A DNA stretch of 47,406 nucleotides, from positions 1 to 47,406 of the forward strand of contig DUOK01000175.1 of the NCBI GenBank assembly GCA_012838865.1, written 5' to 3'. Under the pieces are notes generated by a model. It worked only from the letters and a program-made list of their open reading frames with translations. It had not been told where the DNA came from and searched no databases. Position numbers and translations under genes: made by a program. Positions 8,104 through 17,104 of this stretch are shown one piece after another (the first letter of the stretch is position 1; each line of letters starts with the position of its first letter). This stretch comes from Bacteroidales bacterium (GTDB taxonomy: Bacteria; Bacteroidota; Bacteroidia; Bacteroidales; Marinilabiliaceae).

Positions 8104-11100
8104 ATGTACCACTACAGAACCTTTATTGCCCTTATACTAATCGGACTCTTTGTGCCTGTGAGCGCTTGGGCGCAGACGCACCTTTTTCATCCGGTAGAAC
8201 AGCCTCTGTCGAACAGTTATGTACGCTGTATATATAAAGACAGTAAGGGTTACCTCTGGGCAGGCACCTTTAACGGACTCAATCGCTACGATGGAGCCGG
8301 CATACAGACCTATCATCACGAAGCCGGCAAAACCAACACCCTCAGTCACAACATGGTCAATGCCTTGCTCGAGGACCATCAGCAAACCCTGTGGGTAGGG
8401 ACTTCCGAAGGACTGAATTACTACGACCGGGAAAAGGATGCCTTCCACTACATCATACATCGGCCCGACCTGGAAAACCGACACAACAACAGCTGCATTA
8501 CCGCCCTTTGTCAACCCGACACCACGACCCTTTGGATGGGAACCCGCGGCGGCGGGGTGAACATTTACCGCTACGCCGAAAAACGCTTTGACTTCCTCTT
8601 CCTAACGGCCTCCAAGTTGCTGGACGAAGCCAGCAACCACATCACCTGTCTGCAACAACACCACAACACCATATGGGCAGGAACAGCGGGGGGACTGTTC
8701 CGGATCAACCGGGAGACCCTGGTGGTGAGTCCTGTTCAACACCCCCTACTCGCCCGGACCAATATCAACGCCCTGGCCCTCCGGGGAGACAGTCTGTGGG
8801 TCGCCACTCCCGAAGCACTCTATCTGGCCGTTCTTAGTGAAAACACCCCCGCAGTCTTTGCTCCGGTAAAGCAAGTGCCGCAACAAAACATCAGCGTATT
8901 GCATCCCCATCAAAATGGAGCAGAATTGTGGTTGGGCTATGAAAATGGGGGACTGGGCTGTTACCGCCCCGCAGACCAAACCTTCAGCCACTACCACCAC
9001 CAGCCGGGCCTACGCAACGGTCTGCCCGACAACACCATTTGGAGTCTGCACAGCGACGAGGCCGGACGCCTGTGGGTGGGGACCTACAAGCAGGGTTTGC
9101 ACCTGCACGATCCTTATTACGACAAGTTCCTGAATTTTGAACACAATCCCTACGACCCCCTCTCGCTGAGTCACAATAACGTGCGAGCTTTTGCCGAAGA
9201 TCCGGAAGGTCGCCTCTACGTAGCGACCGACGGAGGCGGTCTCTCCCTCTTTGTACCCCATGCGCAGGAGGCATACAGCGGGCAAGCCCTGCCCGACCAC
9301 CTCCAAAATCTGCCCACACAAGCCCTAACCACCCTATTGTACAGCAAGCAGCACCAACTTTGGGCAGGCACCTGGGGAAGTGGCCTTGTACAAATCGATC
9401 TCGACAAAAAGACAAGAAAAATCCATCCTCTTTCCCCAACGAACTCAGCAGCGAACAGACTCTTCAGTCTCTATGAAGACAGGGCGGAAAACATCTGGGC
9501 GGGAACGGCCGGTGAGGGCTTGTACGTAAAAAAGAAGAACAGCCCCCATTTTCAAAAAGCCGGGAAAAGTTTCGAGGGACTCGAACTGCCCGAAGACGCC
9601 TTCATCACCTTCATCTTTGAGGACCAGGGCAAGGACTTGTGGATAGGCTCCCTCTATGGACTGTTTCGCTTCCACCGGCAAAACGGAAGCATCATCCAAA
9701 AATCGGTCTATTACAAAGAACTCTCCGGCAAAGGACTGGAAAGCAACTCTTTTCAGTGTGTACACCAGGATGCCCGGGGACGCATCTGGCTGGGAACCTT
9801 CGACCGGGGCGTGGCCCGCTACCATCCCGAAACCGATCGCTTCACCCACATCCATACCGAGCATGGTCTCGCCGGCAATATGATTCAGGCTATCTTGTCG
9901 GACCAGGACGGGCAGCTCTGGATAAGCAGTGAGCAGGGACTCAGCTGCTGGGATCCCGAAAGGTCGACTTGCATCAACTACAGCGAAGCCGATGGCCTTT
10001 TAACCAAAAACTTTCAAGGCAACGCCGCACTGAGCTTAAATAAGGGCTCACTTCTTTTCGGAACCACGGAGGGTTTTCACCTGATTGATCCAAAACGTCT
10101 GCCCAAAAACCCCCACAGCGGAGCTCCCCAAATCACCGCCCTCCACCTCCTTACCCGCAGCGCCGAAGCAGACAGCAGCTCAAGCTGGTCACCCCTTCAT
10201 AACAAGCAGACCCTTAAGCTGTCTCACCAACAAAACAGTTTCACCCTGACCTTTACCGCACTCAACTACACCCGTCCCGAAAACAATCGCTACCGCTATA
10301 AAATGGATGGCTGGGACCCGCAATGGAACGAAAGCAAAAACCCGGAAGTGAACTACCACAACCTCTCCCCCGGCCGCTATACCTTTCTGCTGCAAGCAGC
10401 CAACAACGACGGCATCTGGAGCGAAAACACCGCCCAGGTAAACCTGAGCATTCAACCGCCCCTTTGGCGCAGCTGGGCCCTTCTGCCCCTCTACCTCCTG
10501 CTGGCCGGATCCATTGTTTATCTCTTGATTGTACTCCGCTTACGCCGCCTGCAACTTCTCCACAATTATCAAAACAATAAGGCCCATTTACAAGTCTACG
10601 AAAAATGGTCCCATGAGCTGCGCACCGCTTTAAGCCTCATTGCGGCACCCTCCGAAAAATTACTGGACCAGCCCGCCCTTTCGCCTGAAATCCGGGCCGA
10701 ATTGCAGCGCCTGCGCAAAAACACCCTACAGCTCAGCAACTTGTCGCAAAAACTCTTGCTGCAGAAAGCCGACATCTCCCAAAACCCTGCGCCCGAAGCA
10801 AGCCCTCCCAGGCCAGACACCCTCCAGGCTCAGGACGAGCACCCCATAGAAAACGAAGCGCGCCACGAGATTTTGTTGATCGAAGACAACGAAGAATTAC
10901 TTGATTTTCTGGACCGTGAACTCCGCCGCCAATACACCATTTACAAAGCAGTAAATGGCGAAGAAGGCTTGCAAATGGCCCTGGAGAAATTGCCCGACCT
11001 GGTCGTCAGCGATGTGATGATGCCCGGCATGTCGGGGACCACCCTTTGCGCTCAGTTGAAAAAGGACCTGAGCACCTGTCACATCCCCATTTTGTTGCTC

Positions 11101-11625
11101 ACCGCCAAAGCCAGCGACCAGGACCAGGCAGAAGGCTTGCTCACAGGCGCCGACGCCTACATCACCAAGCCCTTTAGTATGAAAGTATTGCTGGCGCAAA
11201 TACAGCAACTTATTCAAAACCGTCAGCAACTCTACCACACCTTCCGCCAAAGCGGCTATTTGCTTCCCAGTCGCAACAAAAGCCAAAAAAGCGACGAAAA
11301 CTTCCTAAGCCAAATCGTTGCGCTCATTCGGGGGGACCTGTCCAACACCAACCTCAATGTAGAAGCCCTGGCCGAAAAGACCGAACTCTCGCGCACCCAG
11401 CTGTACAAAAAAATTAAAGCCCTAACAGGCTTGTCCGCAGTAGAATTTATCCGGGAAGTCCGACTGAAAGAAGCCGTGCTGCTCATGGAAGAAGGCGATC
11501 TCAGTCTCACAGAAGTCGCCTACCAAAGCGGTTTCAACTCTCCATCCTACTTCTCCAGAAGTTTTAAAGAGTATTATGGCTTCAGCCCCTCAGAACTGAC
11601 GCATAAAAAGATGCGAAAAGAGTAG
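8104..11625 (+). CDS. Hybrid two-component system (HTCS) sensor/regulator lacking the HATPase_c domain
   Basis: With the start at ATG 8104 (MYHYRTFIALILIGLFVPVSAWA, a signal or anchor segment) the protein has 1173 residues. The track start is a GTG 69 bases upstream without support. Order of parts: periplasmic Reg_prop beta-propeller, about 25-690 (repeats such as SKGYLWAGTFNGLNRYDG); Y_Y_Y domain, about 707-775; transmembrane helix, about 790-812; a DHp-like segment with H837 (KWSHELRTALSLI); receiver domain, about 920-1035, with phospho-acceptor D970 (VVSDVMMPGMSG) and Lys in YITKPF; AraC-type DNA-binding domain, about 1069-1173. Only about 85 residues separate H837 from the receiver, and the N, G1 and G2 ATP-binding boxes of a histidine kinase are absent. 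The usual Pro of the H-box is Ala. The frame is open throughout, so this is a clean domain loss, not a frameshift. It probably regulates the facing CAZyme operon. Confidence 0.93.
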   Translation: MYHYRTFIALILIGLFVPVSAWAQTHLFHPVEQPLSNSYVRCIYKDSKGYLWAGTFNGLNRYDGAGIQTYHHEAGKTNTLSHNMVNALLEDHQQTLWVGTSEGLNYYDREKDAFHYIIHRPDLENRHNNSCITALCQPDTTTLWMGTRGGGVNIYRYAEKRFDFLFLTASKLLDEASNHITCLQQHHNTIWAGTAGGLFRINRETLVVSPVQHPLLARTNINALALRGDSLWVATPEALYLAVLSENTPAVFAPVKQVPQQNISVLHPHQNGAELWLGYENGGLGCYRPADQTFSHYHHQPGLRNGLPDNTIWSLHSDEAGRLWVGTYKQGLHLHDPYYDKFLNFEHNPYDPLSLSHNNVRAFAEDPEGRLYVATDGGGLSLFVPHAQEAYSGQALPDHLQNLPTQALTTLLYSKQHQLWAGTWGSGLVQIDLDKKTRKIHPLSPTNSAANRLFSLYEDRAENIWAGTAGEGLYVKKKNSPHFQKAGKSFEGLELPEDAFITFIFEDQGKDLWIGSLYGLFRFHRQNGSIIQKSVYYKELSGKGLESNSFQCVHQDARGRIWLGTFDRGVARYHPETDRFTHIHTEHGLAGNMIQAILSDQDGQLWISSEQGLSCWDPERSTCINYSEADGLLTKNFQGNAALSLNKGSLLFGTTEGFHLIDPKRLPKNPHSGAPQITALHLLTRSAEADSSSSWSPLHNKQTLKLSHQQNSFTLTFTALNYTRPENNRYRYKMDGWDPQWNESKNPEVNYHNLSPGRYTFLLQAANNDGIWSENTAQVNLSIQPPLWRSWALLPLYLLLAGSIVYLLIVLRLRRLQLLHNYQNNKAHLQVYEKWSHELRTALSLIAAPSEKLLDQPALSPEIRAELQRLRKNTLQLSNLSQKLLLQKADISQNPAPEASPPRPDTLQAQDEHPIENEARHEILLIEDNEELLDFLDRELRRQYTIYKAVNGEEGLQMALEKLPDLVVSDVMMPGMSGTTLCAQLKKDLSTCHIPILLLTAKASDQDQAEGLLTGADAYITKPFSMKVLLAQIQQLIQNRQQLYHTFRQSGYLLPSRNKSQKSDENFLSQIVALIRGDLSNTNLNVEALAEKTELSRTQLYKKIKALTGLSAVEFIREVRLKEAVLLMEEGDLSLTEVAYQSGFNSPSYFSRSFKEYYGFSPSELTHKKMRKE

Positions 11626-11788
11626 ACAAATCTGTCCACCCCCATACGCATCTATCACATTATCAACAGCTTTCTCAAAAGTTAAAACGACCGGCACATA
11701 TGTGCAAAGGCCTTGCCGCAGGCTGCCTTATCTTGCTTATATCAAACAAAAAGAACCCTACACTCGATTCTTCTCTATATTTCAGTCT

Positions 11789-11821
11789 AAAAGGGCTCCT
11801 GTAACGACAGGAGCCCTTTTT
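11789..11821. terminator. Bidirectional terminator between the HTCS gene and the CAZyme operon
   Basis: A 14-bp hairpin (AAAAGGGCTCCTGT paired with ACAGGAGCCCTTTT, loop AACG) with T on the plus side and a shorter T run on the minus side. It serves the convergent HTCS and GH28 ends. The rest of spacer 11626-11839 shows nothing further. Confidence 0.9.
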
Positions 11822-11839
11822 GTTTCTACCCTGCGAATA

Positions 11840-13381
11840 CTATTTTTCCACAAGGTTCTTCACCTGAGCAAAGAGAAAAGCCTCTCCCTCCTGGGGAAAA
11901 ACCCGAACATTCTTCATCTGCAGACCATCCACCTCCATAAACTCGGCGCCATAGCGGGCAGAAATCGTCACATTCTCCAAATTGATGTTTGAGATGGGCA
12001 TCTCGGGCAAACCATGAAAATACATCGCCCTGCGCGCATTGACCGAAGTCACATTTTTAAAGGAGAGGTTCCTGAACATCGGCGTTTCCTCAGTAACAGG
12101 CAACAAATCTCTTTCAGCAACTGCACCATCTTCCCCTGCAGCCAGGGCTTCACTGGCCGACTTTCCACCATAGTAAAGATTAAAGCGAAAAGAGTCGGTG
12201 GAAATATCGTGCATACTTACATTCTCCACAAAGATGTTTTCGACAACGCCACCTCGTCCTCGGCGACTCTTGAAGCGTAAACCCACATCGGTGCCCAAAA
12301 AAGAACAAGAGCGTACCAAAATATTACGTACCCCGCCAGACATTTCACTGCCCACCACAAAGCCTCCGTGCCCGCGATAAACCACACAATTCTCCACAAT
12401 TACATTTTCTGTGACACGTGCCCTGCGCCGCCCATCCTCGTCCTTTCCTGATTTGATGCAAATGCCGTCGTCGCCCACATCAAAGGAGCTGTTTACCACC
12501 AGGGCGTTGCGACAAGATTCCAAATCCAAACCGTCGCCGTTCTGTGCGTAAGAGGGATTGCGTACCTGAATGCCGTCAATAATAACATTCTCACACATCA
12601 AGGGATGCAAATTCCACGAAGGCGAATTACTAAAAATCACCCCCTGCAAAAAAACATTCTTACATGCTATAAAACTGACCATGACCGGCCGTAAAAAATC
12701 TTTTACCGCCAGCCATTCTTCCTCAGTAGTCAGATGCTGCGGCACATTCATATTGCTGATGGTATCGCCGTGAAGCGCCCCGGCGGAAGGAAACCAATAG
12801 TTGTCGCGCTTAAAAACTCCTCCACGGGACACAAAGCTGCGCCACTGACTTTCGGTCACCTTATCCCGCTTAACCGGTCGCCACTCGTCCCCTGCCCCAT
12901 CAATGGCGCCATGACCCACAATGGCAATATTCTCCAACTGTCTTCCAGAAATGGGCGACTGACAGCGCCGGGTGTCGAGTCCCTCAAAAACAGTTTCCAC
13001 CAGAGGGTACAGGGACTTGTCGCGACTGAATAGAATCACTGCACCCTTTTCGAGGTACAAGCGGATATTGCTCCGAAACACAATGGGTCCGGTATGCCAC
13101 ACGCCGGCAGGCACATAAAGCGTTCCGCCGCCCTGCCCGGCCAACTCTTGCATAGCGCGTTCAAAAGCCTGGGTATTTAAAAACTGTCCATCCCCCTTTC
13201 CACCTGCATCTCTCAAATCCACCTGCCGATCGGGAAAAGTCGGCGGCACCAAAACCTCCATCTCAAAAGGCAAATCCTCAAAATAAACCGCATAAGGCGA
13301 ACGCTCCTCCCCGCCACAAGCAACCAACAACAGCGACAGCGTCGCACCAACAAAAATCATCCTAAGGCTCATATTCCCCAT
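11840..13381 (-). CDS. GH28 polygalacturonase-like glycoside hydrolase, lipoprotein
   Basis: A 513-residue right-handed beta-helix enzyme of family GH28, which hydrolyses galacturonic acid linkages in pectin. The lipobox LLVAC with C22 indicates a lipoprotein. The start may be Met4 at 13372. The catalytic pattern is present: NGDGLDL with D283, GDDG with D304/D305, GHGG with H338, and RFKSRRGRGG matching the RIK site. The long loops and the SNSPSWNLHPLMCENVIIDG block are typical of the bacterial exo-acting or oligosaccharide-active branch, though the exact substrate is inferred. It is the last gene of a three-gene minus-strand operon and ends facing the HTCS gene across a shared terminator. 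Confidence 0.93.
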   Translation of the reverse strand: MGNMSLRMIFVGATLSLLLVACGGEERSPYAVYFEDLPFEMEVLVPPTFPDRQVDLRDAGGKGDGQFLNTQAFERAMQELAGQGGGTLYVPAGVWHTGPIVFRSNIRLYLEKGAVILFSRDKSLYPLVETVFEGLDTRRCQSPISGRQLENIAIVGHGAIDGAGDEWRPVKRDKVTESQWRSFVSRGGVFKRDNYWFPSAGALHGDTISNMNVPQHLTTEEEWLAVKDFLRPVMVSFIACKNVFLQGVIFSNSPSWNLHPLMCENVIIDGIQVRNPSYAQNGDGLDLESCRNALVVNSSFDVGDDGICIKSGKDEDGRRRARVTENVIVENCVVYRGHGGFVVGSEMSGGVRNILVRSCSFLGTDVGLRFKSRRGRGGVVENIFVENVSMHDISTDSFRFNLYYGGKSASEALAAGEDGAVAERDLLPVTEETPMFRNLSFKNVTSVNARRAMYFHGLPEMPISNINLENVTISARYGAEFMEVDGLQMKNVRVFPQEGEAFLFAQVKNLVEK

Positions 13382-13456
13382 TTTAGCAATTAATTATTTC
13401 CCCAACTCCAGACAGCCCATAATAAATGGACCGTTGGCCTCGGCAACCACCAAAAC

Positions 13457-16400
13457 CTATTGCACCAGAGTAAGTCCAAGCAATCCAATAAGCACTTCAT
13501 TAGCCACGGCCTCCAGTTCCAGCGCCTCCAGTTCACGTGAGGCGTCAAGAGGGAGATCCAGGATAAGGCCCGCCCCGCCATCAATGCTGCGACCATAAAC
13601 CTCATCCGGGTCAATAGCCATCAGAGCCTCCATATTACGTGACACCTCCCCGGTTTTTAAAGCAACCCGGTAAGGGCGGGGGAAGGGACTGTAAAAGGCA
13701 TGCTCGTCCAGGAAAAGGTCCTGCTCAATGGGCAACCAGTTGTTGGGATTGATCAATTCCAGCACTTCCTCCCCGCCATCCTTGTACTTCACGCGTATGC
13801 GACCGTTTACCAAATGGCTCTGCATATGATTGGTAGAGCCCGCCATCAGCAAATAAACATGCTGTGCATGACCTTCCAAAGGGATTTGTGCGCGCTCAGG
13901 ATAATTGTCCCATTGCGAAACAAACAACACATTGGGTGCCACACTATCCCCCGCTACAGAAAAGGCCAGCCCCATAGGCGTTTCAAAAACACCCTCTTTT
14001 ACAGCAGAACGAAGACCGCTGTCGTCAATATCTGCGCTCAGTTTTGGGTGACACCATTCCCCAATACCCTGAACAGGAATTTGCAGGGTGGTAAATGGCG
14101 ACCGGGGGGAAAGGTATTGCTCATCAAAAATGGAGGACAGCGAGGCATTCACCCCATCCTTGATAGACACCAGTCGCTGTTCACGTTGGGGAGCCTCCAA
14201 ATTCCATAAAGACAAATCCTCTTGAAACAGTGCTTCATCGCCGACACGCAACTCGATGCGGTTACTGCCCAAAAAAACTTTTTCTTTGGGCACTTGCAGA
14301 GACTGCGACCAGCTGTCGGGAGCCAGTTCCAATCTGGTCGACCAGGCATAAGGACCGGGATTCACGACAACTTCCATGTCGACTGCGCTGCGCCCCTGAT
14401 TCTTTATGCGAAAACTCAGCTGTTCGGCTTCCACCTCTGTTTCCAGGGCAAAGGGGTGCATCAACTCCAGGTGCAGGGGTTGCCACCACAGCGCACTGCC
14501 CTCGCGCAATTGAACAAACAGGGTTTTTGCACCAACCGGCCCCTGCGTCCGGCCTGTCAACACCCCATCCTCGAAACGCACATGGCTCAGCGCACCTTGC
14601 GGGTCCTTCACAGCCTTAATTTCTGCCGCTAAGTCGACCTGCAGTTCCTCACCCGAAACCATCGCCAACTCTTTTACATCCAACTGATTTCCCCACAACT
14701 TGTCCCACGCCACAACAAGCTCAAGCTCCTCTTCCATAGGCAGCTCCAGAACAAGATAGGCCTGTCCAAGCCCTTCCTCCATCTGCCAGGAGTGGGAGCG
14801 CCCATTTACCCTGACGGAACGTACCCCGGGACCCAGCGCCCTTAATTTTAACTCCAGGGTGTCGGCTGCATCCATACGACAATGAAAAGTATAAAGACTC
14901 CGAAGCCCCTCCTGACGGTAACTGAAATCCAGATACGACGCGGAAAAAGACGCGTGTTCCCAAGCTGCAGGAAAGCCGGGACGGATGACCAGTCGACGGT
15001 TCAACAAGTCCGGTTGGATGCCATAAAGCCCCTCAACCAGGGCCCTGGAATACATCCCAACAGGATCACCAAAATCGCGGTAACACTCCCCTCTGGCCGC
15101 ATCGTAAAAACTGATTTGACCGATGTTGCCGGGACTGCTGCCCAGGTACATACCATCCAGCAAAATACTCTTGAACAACTTTGCAGCCACATCGCTTCGC
15201 CCGCTTTGCCAATAAGCCAGCGCAGTATGTGCCACCTCGGCAAAAGCTACATTGTTGACCGACCAGGAATAGGGAAACCAGTTGGTGGTAGAAAGCGTGT
15301 AATAACCCTCATCAGGCAAACCCTTGGCCCTTATCGGAATATGTGGAATCTGTGTATCGATGTAACGCGTAGCCTGATAAGCCTGAAAAGGCGTATGGAC
15401 CTCCGAGTCTATGGCATGATAAATGGTCCACAAGCCCGGCTTATCGTGCACCAGGCCCAAGCCCATATAGTCCTGAAACTCGGCCCAATGGCCCTCTCCC
15501 TCCAACCACAGCCGCTGGTTAAGCGCTTCCAGAATACGTTCCGCCTCCTTTTGATAGGGGCCGGGATCTTCTCCAATTTTTTGAGCCACCAGGGCCACCA
15601 AACGATTGGCCCTATAGTTATAGGCCGAGGTGTAGGTCACCGCTCCACTGTTGTAATACAAAGCATCACTCGCCCAAATGGCCGCACAGGCATCGTAAAG
15701 ACCATCGTTGTCGGGATCATAATTGCGCTTCTCCCATTCGAGATGCGCCTTTAATACCGGCCATACTTCCCGTGCATAAGACAAATCTCCCGTCCAGTTT
15801 AAATGCCACAAAAGCGCATCGATGTACACCAGATTCATATTGTAATGGTGCATTTGGTTGGGATTTTCGGGATTGCGTGCAATGTAGCCATTGGAGTACA
15901 TTTGTGTACCCCATTGTTTGAGTGGACGCGCCAAATTCAGGGCAGAATCGGGGGTGGCATGCGGCAAAACCGGCTCAAGCGCTGTGACCTGCGAAGCGGC
16001 ATAACGACTGAAATGTCGTCGGTTTCGCTCACTCCATCCAATAAAATCACCCGTGTAAGCGGCCCGCCAGCCATTAAGCGGCATACGCCACCCAATGGCC
16101 CCGTGCAACCACACATCTTCCCAAAGCCCATCAGCAGCTGCAGTCAAGGCCCCACCCAGGGTGTTAAAATAAGGATCGGGGGTTTCCACCTTTAAAGCAC
16201 TGCCCAGCAGCTTACTCCGCTCCAAAGCCTGGGCAAAGACCTCATCCAAATCCTTGTCCGCCAAAGCACTTGCCCCTTCCACATTCTGCAAGGCAAAAAA
16301 GTGCGTAAAGTCGCCCGACACCTGCCACTGTGCACCTAAAACAGGCTTCGCCTCCTCGACCTGAGAAGCCCAAAATTCAGCAGGACTGCCTAAGTCATAA

Positions 16401-17083
16401 GGCGAAAGCAAGCGTAGGGTGGCGGGGGGACTAAAACGGCCTTCGACCCGGGTCGGATTGCGGGTCTCCTGACCGTAATCCAAAATAAAACCGCCTTTCG
16501 TCAGACTGTAATCGTTGTTGCGACAGGCCTCAGCATCCAAATCAAAAGCATTGACCTCATCCACGCCCAAATCGGCATTTCGGTAAAAACGCTTACTGTC
16601 TGCGCCCCCATACATCGTCAACAAACGAGACCCTGCAGGCAAATCCGCTCCGCTCAATTTAACCACAACACCACGGCCTTCAGCCATGGCCAGAACCTCC
16701 AGCTCCAAACGTCCACCCGCTAGAAGTGGATCCTCCACCCGATAGGTCCTGATACCTGCCCGCGATTCCGCACGCACCCAGGAGGCATCTGCCAGCCAAA
16801 GGCTGCCCCTGGAGGTTTCAATCCCCCATTGCAAATGGCCACCCCGATAAGGCATATACAAACCCAGCACAGGCACATCACTGGTCTCCACCCGAAAGGA
16901 AGACCCCGAGGCATACAAAGCCTTATTGTACCTCAACTTTCCGTTTTCAATAACAAAGGATTCCCCCTCAGGCCGGTAGCGCAGTTCACGCTCTGTTCCC
17001 TGCCAAACACCATAAGCACTTTGTGCAAACAGCTCTGTTCCCAGACCAAAAAAAAATCCGACAAAAACAAGTATTTTCAACAT
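13457..17083 (-). CDS. Secreted six-hairpin (DUF4450-like) glycosidase-related protein
   Basis: A 1208-residue protein with a Sec signal peptide (MLKILVFVGFFFGLGTELFA, cleavage before QSAYG). The middle (about 300-720) looks like an (alpha/alpha)6 six-hairpin domain with Trp-rich segments (ENPNQMHHYNMNLVYIDALL, DPDNDGLYDACAAIWASD, TTNWFPYSWSVNNVA). Beta-sandwich regions flank it. My recall places it in the Bacteroidota DUF4450 group, often found with GH28 and other pectin enzymes. The reaction is not known to me. It lies 21 bases after the upstream lipoprotein gene. The reading frame continues for 20 sense codons past the TAG stop (13397-13456) before a TAA. The normal-looking family end (ANEVLIGLLGLTLVQ) suggests that TAG is the true stop. 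Confidence 0.75.
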   Translation of the reverse strand: MLKILVFVGFFFGLGTELFAQSAYGVWQGTERELRYRPEGESFVIENGKLRYNKALYASGSSFRVETSDVPVLGLYMPYRGGHLQWGIETSRGSLWLADASWVRAESRAGIRTYRVEDPLLAGGRLELEVLAMAEGRGVVVKLSGADLPAGSRLLTMYGGADSKRFYRNADLGVDEVNAFDLDAEACRNNDYSLTKGGFILDYGQETRNPTRVEGRFSPPATLRLLSPYDLGSPAEFWASQVEEAKPVLGAQWQVSGDFTHFFALQNVEGASALADKDLDEVFAQALERSKLLGSALKVETPDPYFNTLGGALTAAADGLWEDVWLHGAIGWRMPLNGWRAAYTGDFIGWSERNRRHFSRYAASQVTALEPVLPHATPDSALNLARPLKQWGTQMYSNGYIARNPENPNQMHHYNMNLVYIDALLWHLNWTGDLSYAREVWPVLKAHLEWEKRNYDPDNDGLYDACAAIWASDALYYNSGAVTYTSAYNYRANRLVALVAQKIGEDPGPYQKEAERILEALNQRLWLEGEGHWAEFQDYMGLGLVHDKPGLWTIYHAIDSEVHTPFQAYQATRYIDTQIPHIPIRAKGLPDEGYYTLSTTNWFPYSWSVNNVAFAEVAHTALAYWQSGRSDVAAKLFKSILLDGMYLGSSPGNIGQISFYDAARGECYRDFGDPVGMYSRALVEGLYGIQPDLLNRRLVIRPGFPAAWEHASFSASYLDFSYRQEGLRSLYTFHCRMDAADTLELKLRALGPGVRSVRVNGRSHSWQMEEGLGQAYLVLELPMEEELELVVAWDKLWGNQLDVKELAMVSGEELQVDLAAEIKAVKDPQGALSHVRFEDGVLTGRTQGPVGAKTLFVQLREGSALWWQPLHLELMHPFALETEVEAEQLSFRIKNQGRSAVDMEVVVNPGPYAWSTRLELAPDSWSQSLQVPKEKVFLGSNRIELRVGDEALFQEDLSLWNLEAPQREQRLVSIKDGVNASLSSIFDEQYLSPRSPFTTLQIPVQGIGEWCHPKLSADIDDSGLRSAVKEGVFETPMGLAFSVAGDSVAPNVLFVSQWDNYPERAQIPLEGHAQHVYLLMAGSTNHMQSHLVNGRIRVKYKDGGEEVLELINPNNWLPIEQDLFLDEHAFYSPFPRPYRVALKTGEVSRNMEALMAIDPDEVYGRSIDGGAGLILDLPLDASRELEALELEAVANEVLIGLLGLTLVQ

Positions 17084-17104
17084 AAGCTACACATCAACCC
17101 TTCT

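Noticed and set aside
10600-10870. Idea that the HTCS kinase domain is hidden by a frameshift
   Set aside because: The frame is open from the DHp segment to the receiver, and the intervening DNA is far too short to encode a HATPase_c domain in any frame.
13390-13614. 74-residue Trp-rich ORF at the end of the DUF4450-like gene
   Set aside because: Alternative-frame shadow of the real C-terminus. Its Trp-rich composition is not protein-like for this genome.
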